NCBI GenBank assembly: GCA_029204225.1
Contig: CM055100.1
Location: 57,672,345 to 57,736,344 of the forward strand
Length of the DNA stretch: 64,000 nucleotides
Direction of reading: 5' to 3'
From: Diphasiastrum complanatum
Taxonomy: Eukaryota > Streptophyta > Lycopodiopsida > Lycopodiales > Lycopodiaceae
The notes beneath the pieces were generated by a model, which was not told the origin of the DNA, made no database searches, and saw nothing but the letters and a program-made list of their open reading frames with translations. This document shows, in pieces, positions 37,360-51,546 of the stretch (position 1 is the first letter of the stretch; the number at the start of each line of letters is the position of its first letter). The position numbers were made by a program, and so were the translations under genes.

Positions 37360-38866
37360 CACATGTACTACTTATGCGTAGATTTCTCATGATCTCAGGA
37401 AGAAGCTCGACTTCCAGAGGATCAATTGTATTTTCATCAGTTACACTACTTCAGATCAAGCTTATAAGTCGTTCGATCCCATCGAGTCGAAGATATTCAC
37501 TAGCTGGGATATCATCTTCATTGAAGATCAGTTTATTGACCTCAGAGGAAAAGGCAATGCCCATGTAGCCGACCTGCCACATTCTCCTGACATATTGAAC
37601 TTCCCAGTTCCTCAGTCGACTATTCTCATTGAAGGGCCAACCTCATCTACTCTTGATGAACAACATGTCAACGACGAATCCGAAGATGATGATGTTGTAG
37701 TTTAGTATCTACACTATGATGAAAATGATCAACTTCCTCTATTTCCTAGAAGATCATCAAGAGCTAGCAGACCACCTATCAGGTATATTGACGAGTCTGC
37801 AGCCTACCTTGTTCACGAGCCGACGACTGTCGAAGAGCTTCTCAGTCAACCATATTTCGATCTCTGGAAAGAAGCTATGGATAAAGATTATTCATCTCTT
37901 ATAAAAAACCAGACATGGACGATTGTCGAATTGGAAATACATCAAATGGATGTACAAACAACATATCTCAATGGAGTTATTGAAGAAGACATTTACATGG
38001 TGCAACCCGAAGGTTATATTATCGAGGGTAAACACAACCATGTGTGTAAACTCTATAAGGCACTTTATGGCTTGAAGTAATCTTCTCGAGCATGGTCTCA
38101 AAGGATCAATAATTTCCTTATTGATCACGGCTACACGCCTAGCTCTTCAAATTCAAATGTTTACTTCAAGACAATGCGATAGTCTTTTATTATTATCACT
38201 TTGTATGTGGATGACACATTGCTCTTCAGCAACGATATCGATTTGATTGTGAAGCTCATTTCGACCTTGGTACTCAAATCCACAGAGACAAAAATCGAAA
38301 GTTGATTTACATTACTCATCATAAGTACATCTATAATATGTTAGTCAGATATAATCTGATTAACTCCAAGTTAGCTCTCCCACCAATGGAACCAAGTCTC
38401 AAATTGTCAAAGGACCAGTGTTCTCAAACAATTCAAGAGAAGGAACAGATGCATGAGTATCCTTATCATTCGATAATATGATCTCTTATGTACGCAATGA
38501 TCTATACCAGGCCAGACATAGCTTTTGCAGTCAACTCTTTAAGTCAGTATATGACTAACCCTAGTGTAACACATTGGAAGGCTCTTATTAGAGCCATGAG
38601 ATATCTTTGAGCTACTATGGACTTTTGCATTTGTTATGGAACAGTTGACAACGACAAACTCAATTTAGTCATTGGTTTTATAGATGCAAGTTGGGCAGGA
38701 GATGTAGACACTCATAAATCCACTTTTGAATTTAGATTCTTCCTCAACAACAGTCCCATTTCTTGGAATAGTCGCAAGAAATCTTTGATAGCTCTATCTT
38801 CTACAGAATCAGAGTATATTGCAGCCTCACAAGCTACAAAGAAAGTGATTTGGTTGAGAAATCCCA
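37360..38866 (+). mobile_element. Copia A, copy 3 (integrase end to RNase H, deleted)
   Basis: Collinear with copy 1 from 6265 onward: the post-integrase block (SKIFTSWDIIFIEDQF near 37480), FPRRSSRASRPPIRYIDE and EELLSQPYFDLWKEAMDKDY near 37740-37890, then KNQTWTIVELEIHQMDVQTT near 37905. That junction skips about 190 bp of RT present in copy 1 (6815-7020). Then YVDDTLLFSN near 38206, a second deletion after it, and RNase H (GFIDASWAGDVDTHKS near 38672, SSTESEYIAASQATKK near 38798). It breaks at about 38866, before the RNase H C-terminus; no LTR is attached. Stops and shifts throughout. Confidence 0.88.
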
Positions 38867-40181
38867 TCCAAGTAATTGTGGTTTTTTTTGAAGTCATACA
38901 TGAATAAGTGTTGTAGATTCCTCTTGAGAGTCGACATGATCATTTCTTTCACTTGGTTTTGGCACAAGTCCTAATAGCATTATGTTTATCGAGACATGAG
39001 TTTCAAGTCATTATCATACATCTTTCTAGAAGTACAGTGTTTCAAGGTAAGCCATTGATTTATAAGAGTGAAATGCCTATTCTTCAAGAGCTACATGCTT
39101 TAGTTAGTCAGAATCTGTTATTATGGATCATTGTTTAGCATCAACATTATGTTCTATGCCTTTCCTACATCTTGTTTTAGAGTAAGCATAAAATACCAAA
39201 TATAGAGTTTGGTTGGCACTCGTACCTTTTTTGAAAAACTTCTTTAGCAACACCTTATTACAAGCGGGTGGAGCTTTATGGTGTGGAGGAGTGTAATACT
39301 TGTTGTAGCAATGTGAAAAGAGGACGCCCATATAGTGTGTGCATAGAAAGATACACAATCACAAAATTAGCTCATTTGATCACAAGAAGACAACGATCTA
39401 CCGCTGGTCAGAATCTACAATAGTTTGTACAAGATTCCCATACAAATAACGACTAGTTAGTTGTGAGAAATCATGCTAAAAAATGTGCGAATTCCTTCTA
39501 GCTGGCAGCGCTGCTAGTAGCACATAGAATGGTGCAAAATCAGAAGTAGAATAATGGCAAGACAATGATCAACTGTTGTGGCAAACCTTTCTATAGCAGT
39601 GATAGCAAACAACAAGTTTTTCATTGCTGACATCAATCATAAAAGCAATGCTTTCATCAATCATGGAAGCAATGCACACATACATTGAGAGAGGAAGTAG
39701 TTCGCTAGTTAGCGGCAAGTTGAATGCTCACCAAATGTGAAAAAACAAGCTCCAAATTCCAATTGGAGAGAGTGCGCTCTGTGGGCTTGTATATATTACC
39801 ACTTTGTTGAAGAGAAAAGCCTCTTCAAGAAGGTAGAAGCAATGTAGAATTTGATGAGAGGAGGAAGAGGAAGAAAGAGGGTGGAGGTCCCTCGCTAGTC
39901 CTCCTTATATAATTTTTTTTATTACTCATAAAAGCACAAAGTAATGTGAGTGCTCACCATTAGATTAAGATCCCTAAGATCAAGTGAATCCTAGCCGTGG
40001 AAATAGGAGACTTGAGATGCAAGTTAAAAACTTTTCCCAGATCCCAAACAATATGATTTTGAATTTAGTCCATACCTTTCACATAAGTTGTTCATACTTA
40101 CGAAAGTGGATTAATTCGGTGTACTTGGCAGAGCCAAAAAAAGAGCTTTTAACAGGAATTTTGCATAGTCGAATAATGTCC

Positions 40182-40183
<2 letters not shown>
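38867..40183. other. Noncoding stretch, nothing recognised
   Basis: Short frames only (38953-39138, 39128-39358). No known motif. Confidence 0.45.

Positions 40184-40273
<90 letters not shown>
40184..40273. repeat. (GA)45 microsatellite, unit 1
   Basis: Perfect alternating GA run. Confidence 0.98.
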
Positions 40274-40277
<4 letters not shown>

Positions 40278-42125
40278 GTCACATAGTCCCCCTTGACAAG
40301 TCAAGACCAAACTCTTTTAACCCTTAAATCTATAGTATAATAGGTGAAAAAAAGTTGTATAAAGTCTTACAGTACAGAGTACCATAAAGCAAAACAAGTC
40401 TTAGGACACCCAGCTATTACCTGCCACCATCCTACAAAACACAACCACACGAGTTAGTTGCGTGAGGAAGACAGATGTCATAGCCGAGCATCATTGTTAT
40501 CCATGTCCGAAACAAGATTCACTACCTTATCAGCTTGATTGCAATTACAAATAATACGTACATTCTGTTCTATAACGAAACCGTATCAGGGCAGATGCCC
40601 TACTAATCAGTACAAGAGCAAAAAGAATGTATTAAGTTCAGATAAATATTTTACACATAAGAAGCTATCTTTCAATACATAGATGAAAAGAGACTTGACT
40701 TTGGCATCAGTGCTAGGTACTAGGGCAGATCCATGCCATACTAGCCCTAAGAACTCCCACGAGAATCGTAGGGAGTCCAAGCACCTTATGGCTTGGGCAA
40801 ATCCATGCCATACAAGCACGTCAAGGTCAAGCTCTTCCTAAGTACATAGATTACTCACAAAAAGCCACTTTTAAATTTAATAAATCACGTCCTTGTTATA
40901 AGTATCGTAAATAAATCCTTATCAAATTAAAAGCATGAAACATATAGTAAAATGGTTTTAAGAACAATCATTTTAAGCCTATCTTGAATTCCCTCATGTG
41001 TGCATGAACCGTCTCATAGTGTTGGGTGAGAAACCCTTTCATATCGGTGTTACCTCATATAGCTTCACACCTGGATGCGAGGCAAAGAGATTTCCTGCGA
41101 GCTACCCATCTCCAACTGCTAGCGAAACCTTCCTTATATACTAATGATTTCAAACCAAAAATAATGGATCAAGGGTAGTGCATTTTCGTTATAAGAGTAT
41201 CATATTTCTAGAAAGGTGTTAACTTTTAATAAAGCGTCATTCTTGCAAGTAGGTATTAGTATCTTCAAATGCCATAAACTCATCTCCATATTACTTCATA
41301 GCTCAATTTTCAGCACATCCAAAAAATAGCAAGATCACTTTGGTTATCATTGCTTTTAAAGTTGATACTACTAATAATGCTTCATAGAACCTCATAAAGC
41401 TATGACCAGAGACAACCGTTTGTAATGCTATTCTGATGAGCAAACACATATCTTGTTCTTTATCAATATCAACATGCACTACTGAGACAAACTGAGAGCA
41501 AGTTGGGAGGCCAACTATGAATAGTAATGAGTGGAAACAAGGTCATGCATTACAAGCATTATCAAATACTACTGGTTCTTACAAAAAACAATAGGTAAAG
41601 TGATGGTCCATCACTGCCAGGATGGCGGCCTACTGCTATATCAACAGGGTGTCACATATTATTATCAAGTATTAGCCACAAAATGTGATTATAGTAATGT
41701 GCAATACTAGCCATCTATAATCTGTTGGCTAGTGGCTCATATCTACGTCCAAAGAAGCATGAATCAAGAGTATATTGCAGTGATTAATCCATAGATGATT
41801 GTTCGCTGTCAAGAGACAACATGATAGTGATAGAGATGATAATCATACCTGTAGAATGGTTTAAGACTGCTCTTGAGGCAGTGCCCACTTGTAGGAGCTT
41901 CCAACATACTTTTGGAAGCACAAATACTGTACCAATCAATTATAATTTCAACTTATGTAAGCTTGCTTCCATCCAACATATCTAACAAATGAAACTTATT
42001 ATATGTAAGCGATCATTAAGCCAAACAATAGATGATGAACTTACCTTACCTTTGTAGTATCTCCCACACAAGTACTCTTCCAATAGTATTCGTAGGTCTC
42101 CTCTCCTCTAAGCAGAAACAATCGC

Positions 42126-42276
<151 letters not shown>

Positions 42277-43880
42277 ACAAGATTTCACATCAAGTCAAGA
42301 CCAAACCCTTTGAGCCCTTCAATTTATAGCATAACAGGTAATAATACAGTTGTATGAAGTATAATAGTACAGAGTACCATAAAGCGAAGCAAGTTCTAAG
42401 ACACCCAGCCGTCACCTGCCACCATCTCACACAACAAAACTGCTCAAGTTAGTCTCGTGAGGAAGACAGGTGTCATAGCTGAGCATCAGTTGTTATCATG
42501 TCCGAAACAAGATTCACTACTTTATCAGCTAAATTGCATTTATAAAAAGTACGTCCAATCTTCCCAATCATTTACTTCATTACTAAGCAATACATTCTAC
42601 TCTTTAACGAAGCCGTATCAGGGCACAAGCCATACCGATCAGTACAAGAGCAAAAGAAATGTATTACGTTCACATTTATATTTTACATGTAAGCAACTAT
42701 CCTTCACGATACTGATGGCCAGAGATATGACTATGGTCACAATGTTAGGTGAGCACTTCCGTGCTATGCTAGCCCCCATGGATATCCCGTAATTGTTTTT
42801 CGGGAGTCCAAACACCAAACAACTTGGGCAAATCCATGCCATTCAAGTGTACCATTGTCAAGCTCTATATAAATACGTGACCTTACAAACAATACTGGGA
42901 CACAGGATGCAAGCAAATTAGTTAAATAAAAAATACAAGCTCATGTCTATTTTAACGTACATAAGATCAGACTTTTGTAACTTTATTAAATACTACTTTT
43001 AAAGGAATCCATTTTAGTATTATCATGCATGGATAAGACTTCCTGTAGTAACGAGTAAGGCTACCCACCGTATTGGTGCAGTTTCGTATAGCATCGTACC
43101 TGAATGATAGACAAAGTCATCTCTTGCAAATTATCCATCTTCAGCTGTTTTAACAAATCACCTACGTGCTAGAAGATTCACACCGAAAGTATTGTGTTAA
43201 GCATAGAGTACTTCTATCGCCCTCATAGTCTTTAGCAATAGTTAATCCATCATTTAGCTGCAGATTACTAGCTTATCATTCAACTTATTCGAGAGCAATT
43301 CCTTCCCCACAATATCCACATCATACAGATAATCATGTTCTATGCATACGTCTTCTCAAGAAGAAACAATCACACCAAGCTTAAGTTCATGTTTACACTT
43401 CTTAGAAGCCATTCTACTTTTTATCAGAGGCAACAATCGTCATAGTTTCTATCATACAACCATAGCAATCATCCAAAGCAACCAATCATAGCAAGTTACA
43501 ACCAATGGAGTAACAGGAATGCTCTTATCAATAACATATAAGCATTGATCATTGGTATCACTGGAAACCATAAGTAAGGACAACGGTCCATCGCACTTTT
43601 TCAATCCTTACATACTGTAAAATGCATGGAAATATGCATACATGCAAGGCCATTCTTCATCGCAGCAGCAACATGGAGTTCATACTAAAAAAGGAGCACT
43701 GGCCACCGGCCCATTCCACTATACAGATACCGCTGGCCAGCGACTACTTATCAACCATAATCGGTGATATTTTTAGTATACACCTGGATCGCTGTCCAGC
43801 GCCAACCATAACTCAATCATTGGTAGAAAAAATACCTGTAAAGGTGCCCACTACTGCTCCTTGAGGCAGCGCTTGATTGT

Positions 43881-46433
43881 AAGAATGTCAAATCACAGTT
43901 TTGCAAGCCAAAACTTCCTTCTACACAATGGTAATCACATCAAGTTGATTAGGTATCTTACTCTGAATCTATCCGAAATTGCTTTCAAACCAAAACTCAT
44001 TTCTATACCACAGTTAGTTCTCTTCCGAAAACTATGCAACCCACAGATTTTCAAATAGAATTTTATCCCACCACTTCACCCCTCCTTTTAAAGAAATTAT
44101 AAATCTCAATAAAAGTTACCTGGAAAGATGATATATGAAAATATCTAAATCCAAGAAAAGTCAATAATAAGTGCTTCGACAAAAGGGTTCACTCTATTAC
44201 AAACATGACTTTTCCTTCAAATATTTCCAACCTGAGTGATAGAATTATCATTCCATCATTCCTCTGAAATCCATTTATGCAACAGAGATATCCAAGGTTT
44301 AAGAAATTGAGACACTTTGCCCTTAGAATCTATTTGAATTCCAAGTCTATTCACAAGAAGTAGAAATTTATATGATATAATAGTCTTTCAGAAAAATAAC
44401 TTCATATTGGGAAGAATCATATAAACCAGTTTGATGTCTTATATTCGAAAAATTATTAAGAAGTAAAGGATTAATTAAGAAAGCGAGAAATAGATTTGAG
44501 GGTCTCTGATTTTGTAAATAATGAGATACCACATTGGGATCTAGATTAAACCTCAAAATTTTCCAATATACCCAACATTTGATCAAACGGTTTTATTTTT
44601 CCCATATCGCGACTAGGTACTAAAACACACCATTGATTATCAGATCTTCACAGTCGTAGAATTCCCTTTCCAAAATTAATGATGTCCCATACCATCAGCT
44701 CTTCCTTCTAGAAAACCCTTAACCTCCTTATCTAATATTCTAGAGATCCATTGATCATCTAGCTGTCCTATAATCCATATAGGAATATTATCTCTTGTTC
44801 CCAAATACTGGAGAATTTCTTTTTATTTGGATGACTTGCATGCCTATCAGATGGATACCAACGAATCCACATTTGATCTTCTGACTTACACATAAGAATT
44901 AACATGGTTCTAAATTACATTCTGATCCTTTCTGGTTAATGATAAACTTCAAATCCCCTAGATCCAAGAGCTTCTATCAAATTAACAGATTCAATGTAAT
45001 CCATGTATCAGATCCTATTTCTAACATCACAATTGAGATCCAAAATTGTGGATAACTCAATGGTCACAAAGATATCACTTCTGAATTCAACTAAGTGAAT
45101 TCTATCCAAGAAGTTAACAACTGGTATTAAGCAATTATTTACTGGGATTTACCTAAAATACTAATTGCAAAGTACATTTCCCGATCACACTTACTACCTC
45201 TGATGTCCACTCTTTTTCCTTCCTTAGAATTTTCAGTTCCCTGAAAATCTTTCAGCTAAGGTATCAAGAAGACGTAACGACAATAGTTTATGCTTAAAAT
45301 TAATTAATGTAGAAAAAAATCTGAAACAATTTCATTTCTATCTTATACCTGGGCTGAATAACTGATGTACCAAAAATCATTTACTAGTATGAAAAAAACA
45401 TAGTACTAGTTTGATCTCTTGAATAGAATTCATCATAGGATTTAATTGGAAATAAAATTAGTTTTTTTTTAATTCCTATTATTACGATTTTTCCAATAAA
45501 ATTGGACTGTTTTTCCTTTTCATTGTCTAGTCCGACATTACTCCATCAATATTGACCTAAACTATCCAAACTTTGAATATGAAATTACATGAATGGAAAT
45601 CCTAGCAATAGGATTTCAGTAACTCTTAATCTATATCCAATCAGATTTTACTGTTCGAATAAAGAGTACCATTACCACTCATTCTGTCTGGCTATTTCAT
45701 ATTATTTGACGGTTTTTAATTCAAATTTGACGAGTATCATGCACAAAGGTTCACTTGACCCTAGTAACGATCAATATCGATTAGCAATATATCGGACAAA
45801 TATCGGACAAGTAACAAGATTTCAAACTTTAACCAAGTTCAAAATTCAATGGAAAAGGAAAAAAATTCAATTTTAAGTTTCAACTTGGGAAGAACTTAGC
45901 TTCCAAAGTTTAGTCACCATCAAGTATAGTAACAAAAAAATTATATTTTCTTTAATCGGGTACCGTTTTGAAAAAGTAGCCCATGAGGAACGAATATCTT
46001 GCTGTCAATCCTAAATCTCTGAATCGAATTCATAGATGGCCTTTTAGGATAGCAAAATTTATTGTTACCTCCAATGGTTATGGCTTAGAGAATCAATAAT
46101 TCATTCTCCCTCATCAATCCAATCATATTTACTAAAATCGTCTTCCTAAATCGATATAGGGTTTTCTTATGGTAATCCATGGTTACACTTAACTATTTCC
46201 CATGCCTTTACTGGAAAAGTAGCCGATGAATGAGAAACCCATTACCAAACATAGACTCTCTTCAGATGAAAAAAAAACAGTTCAAATCACTAATAACCAA
46301 AATGAAACTCCCAAACACAAAAATCCATAACCCAAATCCATATGGCGTGCAACCTTCTCCCCCCCCCCCCTTCCACAAAAACCCTAAAAGCAGCCACCAT
46401 GCTTGCTAATGCTTCCCACGGCGGCCCCTCATC

Positions 46434-46435
<2 letters not shown>
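43881..46435. other. AT-rich noncoding DNA
   Basis: No frame above 100 codons and no recognised motif. The 44320-45120 part reads on the minus strand as if it were eroded coding DNA (for example WCVLVPSRYGKNKT near 44620), but I cannot assign it. A C10 run occurs near 46361. Confidence 0.4.

Positions 46436-46465
<30 letters not shown>
46436..46465. repeat. (GA)15 microsatellite
   Basis: A 30-base GA run. Confidence 0.97.
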
Positions 46466-46469
<4 letters not shown>

Positions 46470-47500
46470 CAGAGTTTCAATAAGAGTAGGATCTCAAGAG
46501 GCAGGGTTGCGTTCACCCAAAATGTTAGAGGAAATAGGGCCGACACTCTCTTCGCCTCTTCATCCTCCTGCACCAATGACTTCCATCACAGGTGTTCTGG
46601 CCTCGGTTCAGCTACACAACATCCTCCCAACCAGATTGTCTCCTCCATCGCTGCTCAAAATTGAACATCTACCCACGTCAGGCTGTCAAAAGTACAACAA
46701 TGGAAAACTGTCAACTGATGCATGCTTCTGGATGGAAAAACAACTCAGAGGCCACAAAAAGAGGTTCAACAGCTGCTCGTTCTTCTCCTATTCTCTACTG
46801 CCATCTCTGGGAAAATCAATCCATGGCTACAATCATGTCACTGCCAATTCGACCACATAAAGATCCGCTAGATCTCCACTTTTTGGCATGTCATAGAACA
46901 CAATCAGAATAGGGTTTATAAGAAGCATTAGCGCCCCACAACGTCTCCCAAAGGAGCAGGTTTCGTGTGCAACTTCTTTTAAAACCGTTCCAAGTCCTAA
47001 AATGACATGCAATAGAGATTTATCCACATGCATACTGGGTTTAGTAGAGCTGTAGACGTTTCAATAGAGAAAACTTGCCCACCTTCGCACCTGATTACGA
47101 TTGAGTCAAAAACAGGACCTCAATAAAAGCTGCATCTGGAACAATAACCTGAGCATTGTTACAACGTCCCTCAGCTATACAGATCGAGAATCCAACCGAC
47201 CTTGACATCACAATTCTAGAGGGATGGAGAATTGATCAACAACAATAAACAACAATTATAGGGTGATGGTAGCTCTTCAGTTCTCAAACATACATTGCAC
47301 TCTATTAAAATTAAAGAACTGAGACTGACACTCTTTCAATCTATGTTCTAATCATGCAGGTCTTCCAAGAGGATTCTCGTAAGGAAAAAAAAAACTTTCC
47401 CTCCTCAACATGCAATCATTTGAATCATGTATTTGTACTACAAACAATTTATACCAGCCTGATACATTGATTTATAACCAATTTATGTTTGAACTTATGG
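46466..47500. other. Noncoding, no recognised gene
   Basis: Overlapping frames at 46434-46912 match no family and lie beside a GA tract. Text such as aaaccctaaaagc near 46377 resembles a plant UTR or intron, but no splice-consistent coding exon was found. Confidence 0.4.
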
Positions 47501-48981
47501 TGATGAAAACTCCCTGAAACGCGTTTCTCCCTTGCTCTGTGACGTCGCTCTGTCTGCTGGCTCTGAGCAGCCAATTTCAGGGGTCGTTTTGGCCCAAGAA
47601 TGGCCAAAATAGGTGCCTTCTAGCCGAGGTTATCCCTTTCCAAAGGGTGACTTGCAATTTTGAACTGGTTCTTCGTTTCGAAGATTTTTAATGAAGAAGA
47701 GTCCATTCTGGACTTCGGGTCCCTTCACTAGAATTGCAGATTGAAGATTTTTAATGACATTGAAGGCCATAATGCTCTTCAAGTCCCTTCAGCCTTCTAT
47801 AAAGCCCCTTTACTTGCCATCCAATGGCCCAATTCCATCTAACGGAGCATATTCAACCTCCATTGAACAATCTCCTCCGTAGATTTATGGGTACTCCAAT
47901 CTGACGGCTCTCTGCAGATTTGTGGAGTGAACCCACCTCCATTGGCCACTATACACCTCTGGCCGCTACGGCCCCCATCTAGTTGGGCGGGCGCGAGGTC
48001 CCGCGACCTCTCCTTCTCTTCTCCCTTTACCTTTCTCCTTCCACCAAGCTATGGTGGCTGCCATCATGGATCTTATCCATGCTCTCTTGCCTTTCCACGG
48101 CTGTCCACGGCCGATTGCAGTTAGCTTCATCCTGCCAGGGCGCCCTCTGTAAGCACCTTATAGTTTGCAAAAAGATGATCTATGAAGAAAGATCCAGCAC
48201 TTTTCCTCTCGAAACCCTTACTATCCATTCTTCACCCTTTCAGGTCATTTCAACACCATAATTGATGATACTTTTTGCTTTCTGAAACTGTGGCTGGCTG
48301 CGCCCTACTGCTGCTCCCAGATTTGCGCTTTTGCAGCACCAAATTCTGCTTTGTATGAAGAGAGATCAATGGCCTTCCATCTGTAAACCCTAGCTATTAA
48401 GGAAAAGAGACTTATTGGGCATTTACACCACAATTCCCTATGGTTTCTCTTGTAGTTCACAACTCCACAGAGGTCGCCCTAACTCTGCCTGAGTAATGCA
48501 ATTTACACTTTTCTAATTGATGCGGTATTCACTGCAAACAAGCCGATTTTCTCAAAAATCTGTCAACACCCCACAAAACTGGAAATTTTCCAAATTTCCT
48601 CCGTTTTCAACCAAATTTGCTCCTGTAAATTGCCATGGCTCTCTGTCACTGCTCTTTGCAAATCCCTTGCAAGCCCCGTTGCGCCAAACGATTGTCCACA
48701 CAGTGAATAACGTAGCCAACATCGATGATTTCCCTGAAACCACCAAAACTGCAAGTTTCTCCGTGAATTCTCCTGGAATCCACCTACGACGATCGTTCTG
48801 ATCTTCCCCGAAGCTCCGATTGAAAGAACTTTGCTGTCTCCTGCCATCCGGACTACCGATACCCCGTATGGAGTCCTCTCTCCTGAGACTCGTTGAGTGC
48901 TATTTCTCCTGGTGAAAGACGCTATCTCATAGCTCCACCAGATCGTGCATACCTGCATCACCTGAAGCTCTGATACCAAGT
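47501..48981 (-). mobile_element. Retrotransposon leader and PBS, minus strand
   Basis: GCTCTGATACCA at 48967-48978 is the reverse complement of TGGTATCAGAGC. A 5' LTR starts three bases to its right (TGAAAGTC, 48982). The internal region runs to the left with a GC-richer leader (47500-48960). A 138-codon minus frame (48979-48563) is open from the PBS leftwards, but I cannot confirm it as gag. Confidence 0.6.
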
Positions 48982-49400
48982 TGAAAGTCTATTAGGATCT
49001 AGTGCAGTATGCAGATCACATCACACAATCACCATAGCCACTCCTCACAAGCTCTCAAAGATGGCACAACAAAAGTTAATAGACTACAAAGAAACACTTT
49101 ACATATAGAGTATTCACAAATTGCATGAAAAGGCAGGTGTCCTAAAACTGGCCTACCATCTGTCAAACTAAGGTCGGGCCCAATATGGCCAAATTCGACC
49201 GACAAACTTGGGACATGCCTCCAAGTATAGCAAGTACCGTAAATAACTCTGTACATGCTAATTCTTCATATGTATGACTACCCGACTAACCCAAGTAGCT
49301 GTCTACAGGATTAGTGCCCGATCAATATATCCTAACGGGTCACGTCCCGATCACAACCATATACAATAAACCAAATAAACTGTACAATAATTACATCATC
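48982..49400 (-). repeat. 5' LTR of that element (right end approximate)
   Basis: Starts TGAAAGTCTATTAGG next to the PBS. A candidate CA end lies near 49395-49402, giving about 420 bp. There is no second LTR to verify. Confidence 0.45.
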
Positions 49401-49475
49401 ACATTTAGAGCTTGCATAAAATGTATATCAGATTAACTCTGATTTCTAACTCTTCTTTTCTTCATGAATTAGACA

Positions 49476-51546
49476 ATGTCATATTCGTTCAAGCAACTTG
49501 GCATTGGTAAGGTATCTAAATGTTTTAGTGATAAAGATATTTGTGGATCTTGTTAAATTTGTGTGTACATATCAATTTTAACTATATATTTTGACAAGTG
49601 TATTTTGTCAATATCATTAACATTCTTGTTAAAAAATTGCAGATAAAATTTAATCGTTCATTAGCGAATATGTCTTCTACTGAGGAAATGTCTCGAAACA
49701 TGTATATTTATTAAATGTATAGTAGATATTATGTACTTAACATTTGGATTTGCAGCATTGTGTGTTGAATATAACTTTTTTGTTTTTTTTCTATGATTGT
49801 TTAAAGCACGACGCCTCCACAAGATAGCAAAAAGTTAAAGAAGATGCAATATTATTATGAAATGAAATCACGAAAAAGAGTACAAATGCTTGAGCAAAGA
49901 CTTAGTGGAACATCATCATCATCAAGTTCTGGTGCCCAGCCTCGACCTAAATCACAGGTACTATATAATTATTTGTTTAGAACTTAGGACTGTATTTATA
50001 CACATATAAATTAGCTTGTAACATTAAGCTAATCATTTTTGTAATTGTAAAATGAAATTAGTATCAACAGAGGTATAATGAAAAGATATATTGCGAGCCC
50101 AAACAATGCAAAAGATTGAAAATTCGAGAAAGACGAATAGTGGCGCAACAGTTGTGGAAGTTTGGAAAGCACATTGAGGAGCCCGATGTGGATTTGGAGG
50201 TACATTTTGACAATTTAGTACTGTTCTTATCATACACATATTTATAAATTTTTTGAAAAAAATAAAACTCATGCTTGTGTAATGTTTCACTCTTACAGAA
50301 TAATACATTGATGTCAATGTCTTATAACACGTCAATTGACAATCTTATCAACAAGATAAGAAATATCGATTTTGGATCATCTTTAACATTGGACGAAGAT
50401 CTTGTTGATGATCGTAATGATGTCACTAGTCACTACACACCTCATGATGTGGAAGTTATGCATCTTTCCATTTCGCACATCACTCACTCCACCACACCTC
50501 ACATAGATTTTTCCATGGAATCTATTCATCCCACGATATCACCACACATAGATTCTATTCATCCCACGACACCTCACATGGATTCTATCCATCCCACAAC
50601 ACCTCACGCAAATTCTACTATGGATTCTATTCATTCCACGATGTCACCACACATCGATTCTATCTATCTCATGACACCTCACATCAATTCTATCCATCCC
50701 ACGACACCTCACATCGATTCTAACCATCTCACATCACCTCACATACCTTGTGTAGAATCTCCTCTTCTTCCTATTCCATCTAGATTAACTCCATTAAAAA
50801 AAAGAACACGACTTGGACGCATTTTGACAAGATTTGAAAATGAACAACCAAATTTATGTATTGTTGACTTATCCATGAATGTTTTAAATTCATTGACTGA
50901 GTCTCCCCTTCCTCCCTACCTAGAAGCATTGGTTAAGCCCTTTGATAGAAAGAAATATTCATGTTGGCCTGATAGAGTACCACTACCATTATGTGGAACA
51001 TCATTTTCATATTGGGGTCATATGTACATGATCAAGCCAAGTGAGCACTTTCCTAATGCGGGATTGGGTTTATTTTCTTTGACTAGCATTGATGTCCCCT
51101 TGAATAGTGTTGTCACATTAATGCCTTATACAAGACCTCAATACAATTGGGGTGATTGGCATGCTCTATGTCATCACCAATGGAGAATGCAGGTTTATGG
51201 CTTGAATGCCAATGCTTGTTCTTTGGAAGAGCGACGTGTGCAAGGAGAGAATGGTTTGATATCACATCGTATGTACATTGATGGGCATCCAGAAAAATAT
51301 GGCAATATTGTTGCATATTTAAATAGTTCCATTGGGCACCCTTCATTAACTAATTGTGATTTCGAGGAACGTACCAATGGAAAGGAAGAATACTTTTCTA
51401 GGAACTAAAAAATAACATACGTAATGGTATGTGCGATAAGGCCCATTAAATGTGGTGAAGAACTATTCATCAAATATAGCTTCAATCGCCCTCTTCCAAG
51501 ATGTGTACAAAAGGCTTTGAGCCAAACTCAAGCATGTACCTTGTGA
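49476..51546 (+). pseudogene. SET-domain (putative lysine methyltransferase) gene of the transposon
   Basis: Five exons fit by GT-AG sites and phase: 49476-49511, 49643-49701, 49807-49957, 50062-50199 and 50299 onward. Product: MSYSFKQLGIGK start, a basic coiled segment (KLKKMQYYYEMKSRKRVQML), a Ser run, then a second basic segment (CKRLKIRERRIVAQQLWKFG), an acidic region, about eight 11-residue repeats of the type SIHPTTPHxD (50490-50755), a basic patch, and a SET domain from about 51050: NAGLGLFSLTSID, YIDGHPEKYGNIVAYLNSS, NCDFEE. An in-frame TAA at 51406-51408 stops it, yet the same frame continues MVCAIRPIKCGEELFIKYSF (the SET C-terminal GEEL...Y motif) until TGA at 51544. SET enzymes use S-adenosylmethionine to methylate lysines, mostly on histones. 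The NHxC motif is replaced by LNSS...NC. Activity is unproven. This copy is broken by one stop. Confidence 0.75.

Noticed and set aside
44320-45120. Eroded coding-like DNA on the minus strand
   Set aside because: Many stops, no assignable motif; too weak to call.
46434-46912. Three overlapping plus-strand frames after a GA tract
   Set aside because: No family resemblance, starts in the repeat, and no supporting splice or motif evidence.
49400-49475. CACTA terminus at the left of the SET gene
   Set aside because: No CACTA or matching GCCACGCGTGGC palindrome found in this stretch; the left border stays unknown.
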